Assembly (NCBI GenBank): GCA_035578905.1
Contig: JAQJVL010000568.1
Coordinates: 1-64,000 of the forward strand
Reading direction: 5' to 3'
Source of the DNA: Stictocephala bisonia
Lineage: Eukaryota > Arthropoda > Insecta > Hemiptera > Membracidae
DNA length: 64,000 nucleotides
In this document: positions 1-13,547 of the stretch, piece after piece
Position numbering within the stretch: the stretch's first letter is position 1
Layout of the letters: each line of letters opens with the position of its first letter
Position numbers and translations under genes: made by a program
Notes under the pieces: model-generated
Database searches by the model: none
Seen by the model: only the letters and a program-made list of their open reading frames with translations
What the model was told of the DNA's origin: nothing

Positions 1-1379
1 AAAGGGCGTGAACGTAATGTTATTTACATTTATACAATATAAACGTTTAATAATAATTTTTAAATTTCTTTTTATTATATCTTTAGTGTGCAGAAGAAAA
101 ACAAAACCAAATTTTTACATCACACAAGTAAACCAACAGGGATTTTTAAAAGTAATATATAACGTTTTCCGGCCATATACAGTAAATGTAAGATAATGAA
201 CTCTTAGCAAAGAAGATTTCTCAACTGAGGAAAGATTAATGAACCGACCAGTTTGAAGATTGAGTTACCAAGTATTTGCTTAGTAATGAGCTGCGCTTTT
301 AAATACGCTTCCTCCAGCGTTGAAAATACAATTTTTTTCACAGGTTCATCATTTTACATGCTGACAGATTTTTTGTCAGAGACATACTGAAGTCACGAAA
401 CATCTGTAAAAGCAAACGCTTGCTTATATTCATATTAATTAAAAATGTTATTCAATTTTGCAAGTAAGAGGTGATGAAGCAATATCAATTTGATTTAATA
501 TAATAGACAGTTACATCAGCCTAAAAGTCAGTTTAAAAGAAATTATATAATATTTGATGTGACAGTAAATATACTGCTTGCCCTTAATGTAAAATGTCTA
601 AAATATAATACTGAATTCAAGTGGTGTAGACGAGTAGTTGTGCAACTTTGAAGGATGCTGCGTCAGTGAAATGGAAGATTGTCAGCCCAAAATTGCTTTC
701 TTGATTTATTGGCCCTCTAACTGAAACATAAAAGTTTGGCTGAAGGTCATAATTTAGCATATATAATATGGACTAATAGAGAGGGTGATCATATAATATT
801 TTTATAAAATTTAACCTTTCAAAATTTAAAATTTGTAAAATTAAGTAAAAAAATTACGAAGTTTATTTTATGATTTATTTGGTAATAGCATATTAAGTCA
901 TAATCATTTTATATTTTTATGATTTGGATTATGTAGGTCTATTCATTCGTTTTTGATAACTATACAACTTACAAATAATTCCGTTCTTTACGTAGGTAAC
1001 TGAAAATATACATTTCTGTATATATTATTTAAAGGCATACAAAATATTCTAGCTCTAGTTATGGTTTGAGTATTGTTTAAAAAATAATATTATTACGATT
1101 CGCAGCCTAAGCCAATGTGCTAACGTTGATATATTCAGAATTTCTTTATTTTTAATGAAATAAATGAGATTATATTAGTTAATTGTAACTTATATAGGTC
1201 TAATTAATATGGAGTAAAACAAATTTTGAAAAGCAATTATTAAAATTAAGAATTACTTGGTGAAAATCTGTACAATTCATCATGTAAATCGTTTTTATAT
1301 CGATTAATACTTTATTTTAACTTACTTTCCTGTTAAATGAGCATATTTAAAGATTTGAATGATTATTAGTTAATTATTA
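1..1379. other. AT-rich non-coding stretch
   Basis: No gene, RNA or transposon is recognisable here. The only open frames are short, AT-driven and lack convincing splice or start context. It is probably intergenic or intronic. Confidence 0.6.
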
Positions 1380-1424
<45 letters not shown>

Positions 1425-1451
1425 TATATATATATATATATACATATATAT
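1380..1451. repeat. (TA)n microsatellite
   Basis: About 70 bp of nearly pure alternating TA, broken by two GTAC/TACA interruptions near 1419-1423 and 1441-1443. It is self-complementary and can extrude cruciforms, and it is likely length-polymorphic. Confidence 0.97.
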
Positions 1452-1715
1452 TAATGAAATGTAATTAATAGTAGTGTTGATATTTAGGTAACCTGTTAAA
1501 GTTTATACAACCAGACTTTACGCAGGGTAAGCTTGACTCAGCAATTACTAACTGTGCCATTTAGTTCTACAAAGATTAACTCAAACAATCCATTATCAGC
1601 AAACATTAGTTGATACTCACTTAATTTGCCATGAAATGCTGACTCACTGGTAATTAAACAACGTTACTATAAAAAGTAGATCATGTATCATTTATACATA
1701 CATATTAAATTAAGT

Positions 1716-1789
1716 TTGAGTGTAAGACAGGACTTAATTAATCGTCCTAACTCCACCTACTAAAGCCAGTTTTCATTTCATTTCATTAA
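1716..1789 (+). mobile_element. SINE-1 3'-end fragment
   Basis: This short block aligns with the 3' third of the full SINE at 40061-40256: a GTGTAAGACAGGACTT-like segment, then CCTAACTCCACCT, then a (TTTCA)n tail (CATTTCATTTCATT). Related 3' ends occur at 16852-16920 (+) and 23207-23302 (-). The tRNA-like head is missing, as expected for a 5'-truncated retroposed copy. The family grouping rests on my reading of these four copies and not on a library match. Confidence 0.55.
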
Positions 1790-4700
1790 GTTTTCTTTGA
1801 AACAAAATTAAAATTCATACTAATATTATGCATGAATAATTAAAATATTATATAATATTTCCTTATTTTTTTATTTTACTTTGTAAAACAAATATTCTAC
1901 GAGTAGTCATTTTATGTATTCCTCTAGCATATGGCTGTTTGAGGAAAAATCTTATTAATTAATACATTTTCTATGATACTGGTATTATAAAACTCATTTT
2001 GATCTATTTATTTTTCATTGCTATTTTTGAATAGTAGCCTAGTTTTTTTTTATTAATTAACGAGTTTAATAAGCCTCTTCTTATTTATACAAATTAAAAT
2101 AAAGTAATTAGATTAGACATTTAATAAAAGTTATGTAGATTCAAAACTAAAACCTTATTAGTTCTGAATACATATAAATATGAACATGAATTAGTGTAAA
2201 TATAAATATAATATTACACACGTAACACAATAAAATAAAACATAACATAATATAACATAGTATAAACACTTAGGACACTCTAAATATTAGGAAAATCAAT
2301 GAGAGTAAACATTTAATAACGACAAAATAAATAAAAAATAATAAATAAACAATACAGTTATCTTAGGAGGAGTATTTATTGATAAAAAGTAGCAAAATCA
2401 ATTTGGGGCGCAGAAAAGAACAGAATGTAGAAGTGTGAATATTTCGACTATTTGAATTACTTAATTACAATTAAATAATAATTTATAAGTATAATTAAAG
2501 CGGAACATAATATAAGTTTATATAAGTTGTATAATGATGAAAGGCAACACTTTGCAAATTATATACATCAATACCGCCCTCAAAATTTCGTATAGATATC
2601 ATATCCCGAGAATTCTAAATAAATACTCTATGATCATTTGTGAGAATATAAAATAACCATAACATGTTAATTATTACTTTTGCACAAACGTAGGCTTTAA
2701 ATATGTAAATAAACATGAAATAAATGTAAGCTTTAGTGCGGATGACATTTGAAATATTACCAGCAATTGACAATCTGTTCACTGAAACTTTTTGTATTTT
2801 TAATACAACATGTAAAAAGCATTTACAATTATGGTTTAATGTGCAATGCCACATCAAAAGCATTGTTTCTGATATTTACGACAGTAGCCTTAATAATTTA
2901 TGAATCATGAAACATATTTAAATCTTAATAACCATATATAGTACAATAGTTGACTTTACAAAATGTTTAGCTTTGTTAATAATGTTAAGTACACGAATCA
3001 ACTATTTTTATGTCCATCACTAAATTAATATTGTACTATATTCTTTATTTTTTATAACTACATTGCATTAAGGCTCTTTTTTTGCACCTTACATCTGTGT
3101 CAATGAAGAATTATATGTTATATTTCTTTTTTATATGTTTATTTATTGTTTCTTATCAATTTATATAGTCTACTAAAAACATTTTTTATTCATATGCAAG
3201 TTATTACTATTGTTATTATCTATTTGTTATTAATTTACATTGTCTATTTAAAAAAAAAATGTTTATTTATATGCAGGTTTTTACTATTGTTATTTATTTA
3301 TTATCGTATTTTTTTATGAGAAAGTATTAATACTTTTAATCAATAAGAAAATGAAGTGAGCTCAAAGACCTCCACAGGGAACTTTATAATTGAATCAACT
3401 GCTTTGGTGTAAATAGTCTATTAACCGTATCAAAGCATGTAAATAAAATAAAATACTATGAAATGTTGTCCTGCATTGCATATTTAATTTATATTTTAAT
3501 TCCTGAAAAATAAATTAATATAAATTAAAAAAATAAAATAAAATGTTTTATTAATCTACTAAATAACACGTATAAAATACTTTTTCTTACAAAACGCATT
3601 CAATATCTAACTCCTATAAGACGTAAAAATAAAGCATATCACGTTTTTATATTTATTTAAATCATTATTAAGTAATTTATAAAAGTTAATTAAATAAAAT
3701 ACATGAAAAATTGTCTTAACTTAGAGCTCATATGACACATAAACATTATTATTAAAATGCATTAAATTATAGCTTACTATTAGGATTACAATTTTTGTAG
3801 CTAATATTTCCTTCTTAAATATTTATGTTAATAGTATTATTTAACTAATAGTACCCTACAATTAAAAAAAATGTTTAATGTGTTTGTTAAAAACTATTTA
3901 TTTATTGTAACTTATAGTTGGCTTGTGAAGACCTTCAGAGTCTTGGCGTCAACAAGCATATGTGTCATGTAACTGTCACTCTTATAATTTTAAATTTAAT
4001 TTATTTTAATAAATCAAGTATGTTATTTATATTCTTGTGTCTATATTTTCAGTTTCAATTTTTATTGTATAAAATGCAATAACATATAATTGGAGAATAT
4101 ATATGTAGAATATCAATTAATCAAAATTAAAGCTATATAAAAGGTTTACTTTCTAAAATAGTATATGACTTTAGTTATATACTTTTTATTTGCCTAGATC
4201 ATACTTTTAATCATATACTAAAGGTTACTAACGGTTCCACGAGTGGGGTGTAAAATAAAACATAAAGCTAAGTACTAATAACTACACTCATAAATATTTA
4301 GCTTTGATTATAAGTATATGCCCACTATAAAGCATATTAATAGTTTTTTAACTAAATGTTACATAGATTTACGAAAATATAAAACTCGTTAAAAACTATT
4401 ATGGGATGAGTATGCACCTTTGGCCGTAAATGAATTAAGCATTTCATTCGAATAACACTTAACCTAACTTTTAAGAAAATGATACGATGCCGTAGTAAAA
4501 ATGGCAGTAGGAGGAGTAAATTCTGTACCAAGCAACAGATAAACATTTTAATAAATTCACCCGGGTAGATGTTTTAGGTAAACGTGTTTAATATACACAA
4601 CTATAAGTTCTGATTTATCTATAAGAATATATATAGATATTTAGATATATATTTATTTTGGTTTTAATAAGTATATTCATGTATTTTTATAATTTAGGTC

Positions 4701-4984
4701 TTTATTTGTTGTAAACAGGTCTCATGTCTTGATATAACGGCTATTTTAACACATTTACATATATAAATATATACATATATAAAGTGTAACTAGTGAATTT
4801 GGTCTAATTAGTGCTGTGGCTGCATATTACCCCATTTACGACATCGTATAGCTCAATATAAAAATAAATAATTCATAAAAAACCACAATAGTATCTATTA
4901 TTTTATTTTTTTTATATTACTTCGTTAAAATTATACCAATTACGGGATAGTATTTAACATAATATTAAGTGTATTTAGTAATTT
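1790..4984. other. AT-rich non-coding stretch
   Basis: Only AT-rich sequence with short A, T and TTTA runs is visible, apart from the small duplication at 3168-3305. Open frames are short and have no recognisable domain, so no gene is called. Confidence 0.55.
3168..3305. repeat. Diverged tandem duplication, ~75-bp unit
   Basis: Two adjacent segments share the order TCTA-(T/A)4-6, a T/A-rich run, CATATGCA(A/G)GTT or TATATGCAGGTT, TTACTATTGTTATT, then TTTATT-rich sequence. The offset is about 73-75 bp. It is an old local duplication with no sign of function. Confidence 0.5.
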
Positions 4985-5275
4985 AGTATTACGTGATTCA
5001 GGATTATTCAAGATTGTACAATTTCAACTTTTAAGGTTACGTGGCACAAACGTAACTTAATACCTATTTAGGTTAACAATAACCTGACGATGATTAAAAT
5101 CAGAGCCTAATTCTACTTTGCAGCTTCATTCAACATTTTGAAAGGGTTCATACATTGTCGTTCCCTTAGGAAGCATTTCAATATAAAGCCTTTACAGCTT
5201 CTTCAGGGATGTAAATGATGTAACCCTTTAAAAGAAGTTCCATCTTAACTTTTGGATTATGCAAACATAAATTAC
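4985..5275. repeat. Dispersed repeat R1, copy a
   Basis: About 290 bp that aligns collinearly and in the same orientation with 7627-7915. Shared blocks include CACAAACGTAA, AGGTTAACA, GATGATTAAA, the GGAAGCATTT/GAAAGCATTT pair and GGATGTAAATGATGTAACCC. I judge identity at roughly three quarters by eye. No open frame survives and no terminal repeat is obvious, so the class of element is unknown. It could equally be a large old duplication. Confidence 0.75.
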
Positions 5276-7516
5276 ATCGTACTCAATATATAGAATAAAC
5301 AAGGAAAATAAGTACACATAACTTTACATAGGTTAAATAACAGTTTTATAACATTATATCAGCTGAGAGGGGGAAAATCAGCGTGTCAACATTTTATTTG
5401 AAAGATCGTCTGTTGAAGAGTGATTAACGATCAGCTGAGTGGCAGGACTATTCAATAAGCCCCTCTTAATGAACCAAGTTAAGATCAGCTTACATAAATC
5501 AAACTATTTAAGTATGCTTATTTATAAGACGCTTATCTTGTGAATCCCTCTGGTCTGAGGAGGGTGAGCGTGGTTCACCGAAATCGATCACCATAATATT
5601 TGTGCATTTTGTACTTGTGTTGTAATATATTTGTGAATTTTGTGCGTTTGTTGTAATTAATTTGTGTTGTGTGATGTTTACTTGTACTGTATACGTACCA
5701 AGACGTATTATGCTAATTAAAAACATATTTTTAATATAGGCAAAAAACGTAAAAAAATGGGATTCCTCAAAAACTGCTTTAGCGATTTAAAATAAATTTT
5801 CGGGCAGGACGTACATTACAATTTAAAACGTTTTAGTAAAAAACTCATTTATTTAACTTGACGAATTTTGAGTTATGGCAAAAAAAATCATTTGGGAATC
5901 AAACTGGTAATTTTCAAAGTTTTGATTTTTATTGTTTAATATGGGGGAAAGTTTATGCCAATTCATTGGAACCATTTATTTCTTAATAAATTACTGTTAT
6001 ATTTTTACCCAAAGATAATTTCATAGACTTTTAGTGGTGTATGGTAAAAAATTTGTTCATTTTTGGGGTTTTAACTCACATTGTAGAATCAGTAATATTA
6101 ATTTATGATTGTGTAATATAAAATATATATTATAAAAAGTATTAGCTATATAGAGTCAATAATCTTGTAAAATATTTATCCATACAAATATATATTTTAA
6201 TTATTCCAGAAATTGATTCCAGCGTTCATTTTACAAAAATTTTTATAACGAAAAATCATGTTAACAGTAGAAACATTTTTATTGTATTATTTTAAGTTTG
6301 AAATTTTACTGTATTTTTTAATCTCATTAAATATGTATAGTATTTTTTACTGTAACATTTTTTAGATATTTTTCACGTCCATTAGACAAAAAACCCCTAT
6401 TATTGGATAAATTTGTATACATTATTCCCATATTATATCCTTAAACTGGCAGATATTTTATTAGTGTACACATATTTTATGGTTGTGTTTTATTTATTTT
6501 TCTACCTATTTAATGAAGTAAATTTTATAGCAATATGTTTGTATTTTAAAAATGTTGTGTTTATTTGCATGAAAATACATCATATATTAACATTTTATCA
6601 TACTATTAATTATACATTAAAAATGGTAATCATTAAAACATTTGTAATGGCCGGAATTGAATTGTTTTACACGAATACTTTTATGATTCATTATTTTATA
6701 TTAATTATAAGCATAGTAGTCTATTAATATTTTGAACGCTTGAGACGTCATAGTTAAATCCTATGTTACACTAAATAATTTAATACACTCCCACAAGACC
6801 TGCAGAGCTATAGCAATGTCTTTGTAGCTGCAAAAGTAACTTGATAAATTGAGGCATTGATTTTTTAATTTAATTTTAGAAAATAATGAGGATATATTTT
6901 TAATGTAATTCTTACTTATTTTAAAAGAATTTTAATTGAAGGCAATGCTTTTTATATGCATGCAGGGCTCTCTAATGATATTTTATTTGAGAAATTTAAC
7001 TAGTTTATGTATTTTTATGAAATATAGTGTTAACTTAATTTGAAATGATAATTGTTTTCTCTTTTACTAGATATTTGATAGTAAACATTAAAACAATTGT
7101 ATTAGAAGATATCAATTGTTTTTTTATTGTTGATTAAATTTAATATAGTAATATTTATATTTGAAATTACCACAGGCTGAAGGAGGATATAATGTAATTT
7201 ATAAATATATTGTCAACAAGGTACATAAACGGCAATAATGTCTTAATGTTTTACTAGGTTCAACGGTTTATTTATCAAACACATAGAGAAATCTTGTAAC
7301 ATAGCAAGTAATTAAAAAATAAAACTTAGGTAGTACAATATAATTCAAAGTAAGTCAAATGTATTTATTAAAATGTGTTGTACAGCAAATATTTTCCTAG
7401 CCATAAAGATTATGGCCATAAAGGCCTATTCAAGCATATCTAGCTTAAATTAGGCTTTTTCAACTTTTGGACATTTTCCATTCGATTATTTAAGTATTCT
7501 CGATCACTAACACAAT
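5276..7516. other. AT-rich non-coding stretch
   Basis: No supported gene. A slightly GC-richer patch around 5535-5600 could be a transposon scrap but I cannot assign it. The open frame of about 100 codons at 6413-6727 is low-complexity (F, I, Y, L-rich) with no domain and is rejected as a gene. Confidence 0.5.
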
Positions 7517-7528
7517 GGGGGGGGGGGG
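7517..7528. repeat. Poly-G tract (12 G)
   Basis: Twelve consecutive G residues in otherwise very AT-rich DNA. A run of this length is slippage-prone in replication and sequencing, so the exact length is uncertain. Confidence 0.95.
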
Positions 7529-7626
7529 TGATATAAGTAAATTATATGATTATGTTTTGTTATTTAGTTATTGTCTGTAATACAGTATTTTAATACTATA
7601 AATTATTTCAATAGTCACCAATAATT

Positions 7627-7915
7627 CGTAATACGTGATATATGTTTATCCAGAATTTTATAATTTTAACTTCTAAGCTTACGTATCACAAACGTAATTT
7701 CATTCCTATCTAGGTTAACAGTAACGTAGAGATGATTAAATTCAGAGTCTATTCTTCCTTGGCAACTCAATTCAAAATTTTCAAAGGCTTTCCATACAGT
7801 CTCACTCCCTTAGAAAGCATTTAAATAAAGGCTTTGCAGCTACTTGTAGGATGTAAATGATGTAACCCCTTAAAGAGGTTTCAATCTTACAACAGCATTC
7901 TACAAACATAGATTA
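7627..7915. repeat. Dispersed repeat R1, copy b
   Basis: Second copy of the 290-bp repeat described at 4985-5275, in direct orientation and about 2.64 kb downstream. The best-kept block is GGATGTAAATGATGTAACCC near 7851. Many substitutions and small indels separate the copies, so the pair is not recent. Confidence 0.75.
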
Positions 7916-7999
7916 TATAGGTTATAAAAGTATAATTTGAATAAAAATATGCCGTTCTAAACTATACTGAATGTTGTTTTTGAAATTTGTCAATAATGG

Positions 8000-8358
8000 A
8001 GTATCAGATGAAGAAGACAAAGTTGTTGGACTTTTGCCATCATTGCGTGAAAAATTCCAATCACGACGTTTCGATTTGGTAAAACCTAAATCTTTTTCAA
8101 GTGCTAAAAACTAAATTACATCTTGACAAACATGCTATTAAACTAGTTTGTTTACTTGTTATAAAACAGTTTATAACAATAAATAAATAAACAATAAACA
8201 ATATCATTAATAAATAAATAAATAAAAATAAATAAATAAAATAACAAAAATATTATACAACTAGTTTGGTCGTTACAAAACATGTTATAATACGTCGTGA
8301 TTGGTATTTTTCACGTAATAATGGTTAAAGTCCAACAACCTTTGTCTTCCTCTTATAC
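8000..8358. mobile_element. Fold-back (long inverted repeat) MITE-like element
   Basis: Two arms of about 60-70 bp are near-perfect reverse complements. The left arm, about 8000-8070, contains GAAGACAAAGTTGTTGGACTT and CCAATCACGACG. The right arm, about 8290-8358, contains CGTCGTGATTGG and AGTCCAACAACCTTTGTCTTC. They flank about 220 bp of AT-rich sequence that includes an (AAAT)n run at 8184-8243. There is no coding capacity. This layout fits a non-autonomous DNA transposon moved by an enzyme encoded elsewhere. The superfamily cannot be assigned because no clear target-site duplication is visible. Confidence 0.8.
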
Positions 8359-8605
8359 TGAATGTATTATTAATTCATTTAAAACGTTTAGTTCTATTCA
8401 TAACCTATATTAATAAATACATAATATATTTTGGATAACTTTGAAAGATATTTTTTTAAAGTCTTAAAACTGCTACCAAATTGGAATAATTAGCAATAAT
8501 CACAGAATGCATCAATTTGTAAAGTAATTTGAGGCTTCATATAAAATCTCTATTTAGCTAGACAAGGTACTATATATTAGTAAATATTTTAATTTAACAT
8601 CCCCA

Positions 8606-8623
8606 TTTTTTTTTTTTTTTTTT
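8606..8623. repeat. Poly-T tract (18 T)
   Basis: Uninterrupted T run. It could be the A-tail of a minus-strand retroposed copy, but no recognisable retroelement body lies to its right. Confidence 0.9.
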
Positions 8624-11600
8624 AATTTGTTTGCTACTTAAGAGATTACCACAGGTGGCCTGTTGAGTAATTGGCTAGTTGCAAGTCAAACCTTTATCAC
8701 CGGAACAGTTTTTCATTTCTAAGGTATTGATCAAACATTATCTGCACATTTTCAGTAATATTATTGACAAATATTGATAATACGGTTTTAAGTAATGAAT
8801 TCTATCGTAAACGTTTAATATTTGAGCAACAAGTCAAAGAAGCATTATGATTTTAACTATTTCAACACACAAAAACTTTTTTTATTTGTAAACTCAATTA
8901 TAGTAAATCTACTGAAATGACTCGTTATAGAGCATATGCAACATATATTTAACAGCAATATTTATCTAAAATAGGTAAACACATTTCATTAAAAACCTTT
9001 GTCCTTATTCCAAAATATGATGTGAAGTTTAAATATTTACAAATTTAAGCATGTTCCTTGAATTTGGTCTGTTAAAGAGAGAAAGTAATTATTATCATTA
9101 TGTTTTATAGTTGTAAATGTAATTAAATGAGCTGTAAATTAAACAATTACTAAAAAAAATTATATAGTTTTAGCGCTATCTGTAATGTATTCGTCTTGGT
9201 AATTTTACAGTTCATCTGTACACTATTAATTTAGCCTTACAAACTTACTTAATACAAGACAGTCAAATAACAAAATGTTTAAAATACAAATTTTTTATTG
9301 ATAAAGTAAATAAGAATAAAACGCAAAAATTAATAAAGTTATAAACAAATTAGTGTTTAAAATAATATAATGAATTTATGAAACATATGGATAAACTGAT
9401 TTTATATTTTGGGTGAATATTTAAGTTTATGTTTATTTAGTGTCATAATTTATAGTGTAGGAGTGTTATAGTCTGAAATTTGTGTATGTTAATATGAATT
9501 AAAAAAAAAAATATTTCCACTAGTTTCACCTTATTTCAGAGTTTTTTAAGCATTGCAATAGAAATTTAACTCCTCATTAAATACTATGTGAACATAAAAC
9601 GACTGTTTCAGTATTTACAGTTTTGGTTCATTTATATATTCAATAGAAATATGATGTACTAGAAATACACAAAGCCATTACGAGATGTAAAATGTACAGA
9701 TAGTACATTATCGTAATTTATTATTCATTGAAAGCACGAAAAAGGTTATAAAGATATTAATTATGACATTTTTCGAATCTGTAAAGTTCTCTTCATCATA
9801 CAACTTTAATAGTTTTTTTTTATATAAAAAGCCACCCTTAAATAGTTGTATATGTAAATAATGTGCAAGAATTACTATAATATATTTAGTTTTTAAATAA
9901 AATTGTTCTAACAATAATATTTTATATTTATATATATCATATTTGAAGTATGAGTTCAATACATTCTTGATACTAGCTGTTAAAATGGCACAACGCAATT
10001 CTTATATTAATCGATTATTCACTGCGGAATAGGTAAACAAAAATCTGGAATGTTATAACGTCCTTTTGTGATTACATAAAGTAAATATATGACTCATAAC
10101 AATGTACATATTACAGTTACTTTATTACTTTGAAATTATGTTATAAAAGTAAACGTTATTAACAAGGTTGTTTACAGAATAATGGTACAATAAGGCCGGA
10201 TATTTTACGAAATTTTTTTATGTGTCTTTTATTGCTTTTGATTTGATGGTTTTTAATTTTCAAATAATTACTTATGAACTGTTTATGTAATTCCAAAAGT
10301 ATATTTTTCCAAATTCGAGTTTGTGTAAAGGAAATATATACATAGAAGCAAATCGACTGGCATGAGTTATATAAAATTATTCAATCCTCTTTCTAGATGA
10401 AACTGAGAAGCAGTAGTTGGAGTGGTTTTCTTCTTTTGAGGAAGTGTAATTTAAGGTTTAGTTTGCTTGCAATCATAGTCTTTGAAGCTCTACCCTTCAA
10501 CACACTTCATTAGCCTTAGCTCATTTCATGCATCTTTTAGCTTTACGGTTACCTTTTTCTTTATGTATGCTAATAAGGAATATATTTGTAAACCTCCTTA
10601 TATAACATATTTATTATTTTATTAAGTTGTTGAAAAAATAACACCCTATATGTACTAATAAGTCGTTATTTTAGTGTCCATAATTTTGAAATGATTGCTG
10701 GTATTCTTGTAGAGACCAACAAGTGTGTGTGTATAATCATTTGTACAATAATATAAATCATTGGCAAAACATATGTCTCCATTATTGGAGAGGAAATGTT
10801 TCCCACAAAATAGTTAATAATAATAATAATAATATTATTTATTTATTTGTTTATAAAATTTTAAATTAAATTAAGCATTATCTGGGATCAGCTTGACAGG
10901 TGTTTTGGTGTTATATAATTGCTCGTGGATTTTTGTTTAAGTTATAGTGTATATTATATAGTTATCATAGTAAAGTATGTAATATGTAATTGTGTTGTAT
11001 GGCTTTAGAGTAAATTTTATGCGTGCTGTAATAAAATGTATCATTATAAATTAAAACAAATAAATAAATATTATTAATATTATCAACTAAGGTGCGGGAA
11101 CTCTTTTTTGCCATCAACGGAAATATATTTTTTTACAATAATTTATATGATAAATCCATGTACCTTGATCCTATATCTTGGGAAGTTTACTAAAAGTAAA
11201 CTGCAAAAATTAAAAGAAATGTATATTTGATTTTATTCTCTATAATTTTATTCTATGAGAAATAAGTGAAATAATTACAAAAATATGTTTTGCTGATATA
11301 AATACCTTTATTAGTTCACTCACATTTAATTACTTTTATTGTTTGTTTATTATTTAAGCACTAGACATTTTTAAATTGACCTGGAACTTAGATAACCACG
11401 AAAATAGTACCTGTGTTCAGAAATGTTTGAATATTGGCTCATAAACCGTATATTATAAGGATTTATACCTTTATTAACGTAAATTTATGAAAATTGTCAT
11501 TTGAGGATTTTCCTTTTAAAACATTTAAATAGATAATTTACATACTGATTGTTCAAATAATCGTAACGGCTTAGGTTTAAAACTACCGAATTAAAATACA

Positions 11601-12264
11601 AATACGTGTCGTAAACAACAGTCATGTTTTGACTGTAAATTACTGTAAGAAAGATGTTATTTATACTTATCACTTTAGTAAAACTGATTTATAAAAACGT
11701 CAGGAGAAAAACATACACTTTAACGGACTCGGTTACACTTTGAGGCTTCTGTTGAAGTTTACTCACAATTACCTGAGTCAAGCCAACACAAATAGTTTGG
11801 TTCAAAAAGGGAGAGAACCTTTATAATGTACAAAGGACATCGTTTATAATTTTGGATATAGCTAAGAATGTACTAACGTTTTCCATAAAAAAACTCAAAC
11901 TTTAAATCCATTTACTACAGGTTTTTCCTACATTAATTTCAATGCTCTACAAAATAGTTTAGTATATAATAGTCTTTTTATGAGTACAACAAATGCACCT
12001 AGGCCTAATATATGCATTATACAATTTTGGTGAAACGATGCCTATAGGCGTCAAACGAGATGGTCTATTTGATTTATGTGTTTCAGTTTGATTCAAATAA
12101 TTGGTAAAATTAAATAGTAAGAAAAAGTTATTAAAACTAATTTTACTGTATTTTTAACCTGCAATATTTATTGAAATTAAAATTTTGACTTACCAAAGGT
12201 TACGTGAAGAATTTTTTACTAATTCGTAATTGCGTTTACTTCGTATATATTTATTTATAAAAAA
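8624..12264. other. AT-rich non-coding stretch
   Basis: No gene or recognised transposon. A small (TAA)n/(TTTA)n microsatellite lies at about 10809-10850. The minus-strand open frame of 96 codons near 9708-9998 is K, I, L, Y-rich with no domain and is not called as a gene. Confidence 0.5.
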
Positions 12265-12450
12265 GCAAAATACTAACTGACTTACTTACTCACTCACTCA
12301 TCTCTAAATCTCAAAAACCAGCAAACGGATTTAAAAAAAATTTTAAGGGGAGTTAGCATTAGTATCGAAAGGACCCACTAAGAAAGGATTTTTCAAAATT
12401 CCATTCCTAAGGGGTAAAACAAACCTCTCTTAATGTCCTTTTTTATAAGA
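12265..12450 (+). repeat. Dispersed repeat R2, copy a
   Basis: It begins with an ACTGACTTACTTACTCACTCACTC tandem-like lead and continues with CAAACGGATTT, GGGGAGTTAGC, CACTAAGAAAG and AAAATTCCATTCCTAAGGGG. The same blocks in the same order occur on the minus strand at about 52165-51990. Comparable ACTGACT / CCTAAGGGG sequences are, from memory, common in insect non-autonomous DNA elements; the family name is not determined here. Confidence 0.6.
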
Positions 12451-13146
12451 ATAACATTGGTTTGTATTAGTAAATTAATATCAGCTATTTTTTAATTAAA
12501 CAAACATGTTTATTTTGTTTATTTTACGTTATCAGATTGATGCATTTAGAGTTTTATCTTTAGCTGTTAAACAAAAACAAATTAATTAACGAATATCAGA
12601 GTTGGAACACAAAGCATGCATGGGTGTTCCCTAGTATCCTATAATGATACATTTAAGTAAATAACAGTCAATCAAACAGCTGATGATAATCTTGACATAA
12701 TAGCCAATTTATATATTGATAAACATCCTTGGAACAATAACATTATTTTTATGTTTTTTAACTTTTTTTAACAGGAAAATTATTCACAATACATAAAATA
12801 AGTATAAATATTAATATTATATTATTACTCTTGTGTTTGGTAATCATTCTTATCGTGACTATCAAAAGCTTACATAGAGAGAAGAAATTATTATATTACA
12901 GTTATTGAACATAACATAAATGGAATTATATAAAAAATAGCATATTTTAAGAAGATATCCTGCAGTGTTTTACTCAATAGTAGGTAGAGACATTAAAAAC
13001 AATAAGTTCAAATAAAAATTATTAAATTAAATTTACAATAGGCAAAATTTACTAAAAATCGAAGCAAAAATATAGAATATAAAATAAAATTTTTAAATTC
13101 ATAACCATAAGTAAGATAAGTATACTCAATATTATTATTCATTATT
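12451..13146. other. AT-rich non-coding stretch
   Basis: Nothing recognisable: no open frame with gene-like composition and no repeat arms. Confidence 0.5.
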
Positions 13147-13547
13147 CATTTCTAAGAAGGCTCTCGTAGAGATTAGGGGTGAATGAGTGAAGATGAACGA
13201 GAGTAGTCATTGTTACTATCTGACTTCGACTTAGCTCAGAAAAGACTATTTATTAAAATACCAATAGCCAGGGCAACTATAAAACCTAGAGCTTTACTTG
13301 GAATCTGAACCACTTAGTTTTCGTCTGATTTTTAGCAACTGACAAATCTGACACTCAGCTACAAAACATCCGAAACTTTACTACCATCCAACATGGACAC
13401 CCCAAACTTCTCTTTTGGTGTCCACGTCTATGGCAACCATTGAGCGGCCTGTGTCAGTATTATGAGGACCAAGCATGGAACCTATCGCCTATGATATCCT
13501 AAACACTTTGTCCCCAAGTAGCTGGGTTACAGCACTGTGCCACCAGT
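13147..13547 (-). mobile_element. SINE-3 copy a (tRNA-headed, ~400 bp)
   Basis: Read on the minus strand it starts near 13547 with a tRNA-like head (TGGCACAGTGCTG as box A, AGGTTCCATGC as a degenerate box B). It continues with GACAAAGTGTTTAGGATATC, CGCTCAATGGTTGCCAT, GACGTGGACACC, then a GTTCAGATTCC segment with flanking arms, TTGCCCTGGCTATTGG and AATAAATAGTC. It aligns along its whole length with 58701-58285 (-). Shorter alignments exist with 18201-18455 (+) and 15941-16203 (+). Four copies in one window support a real family. An RNA polymerase III origin is inferred from the head. Confidence 0.8.

Noticed and set aside
6413..6727. 104-codon open frame on +
   Set aside because: Composition (F, Y, I, L, V) follows the AT-rich DNA; no signal, domain or splice context beyond chance hydrophobicity.
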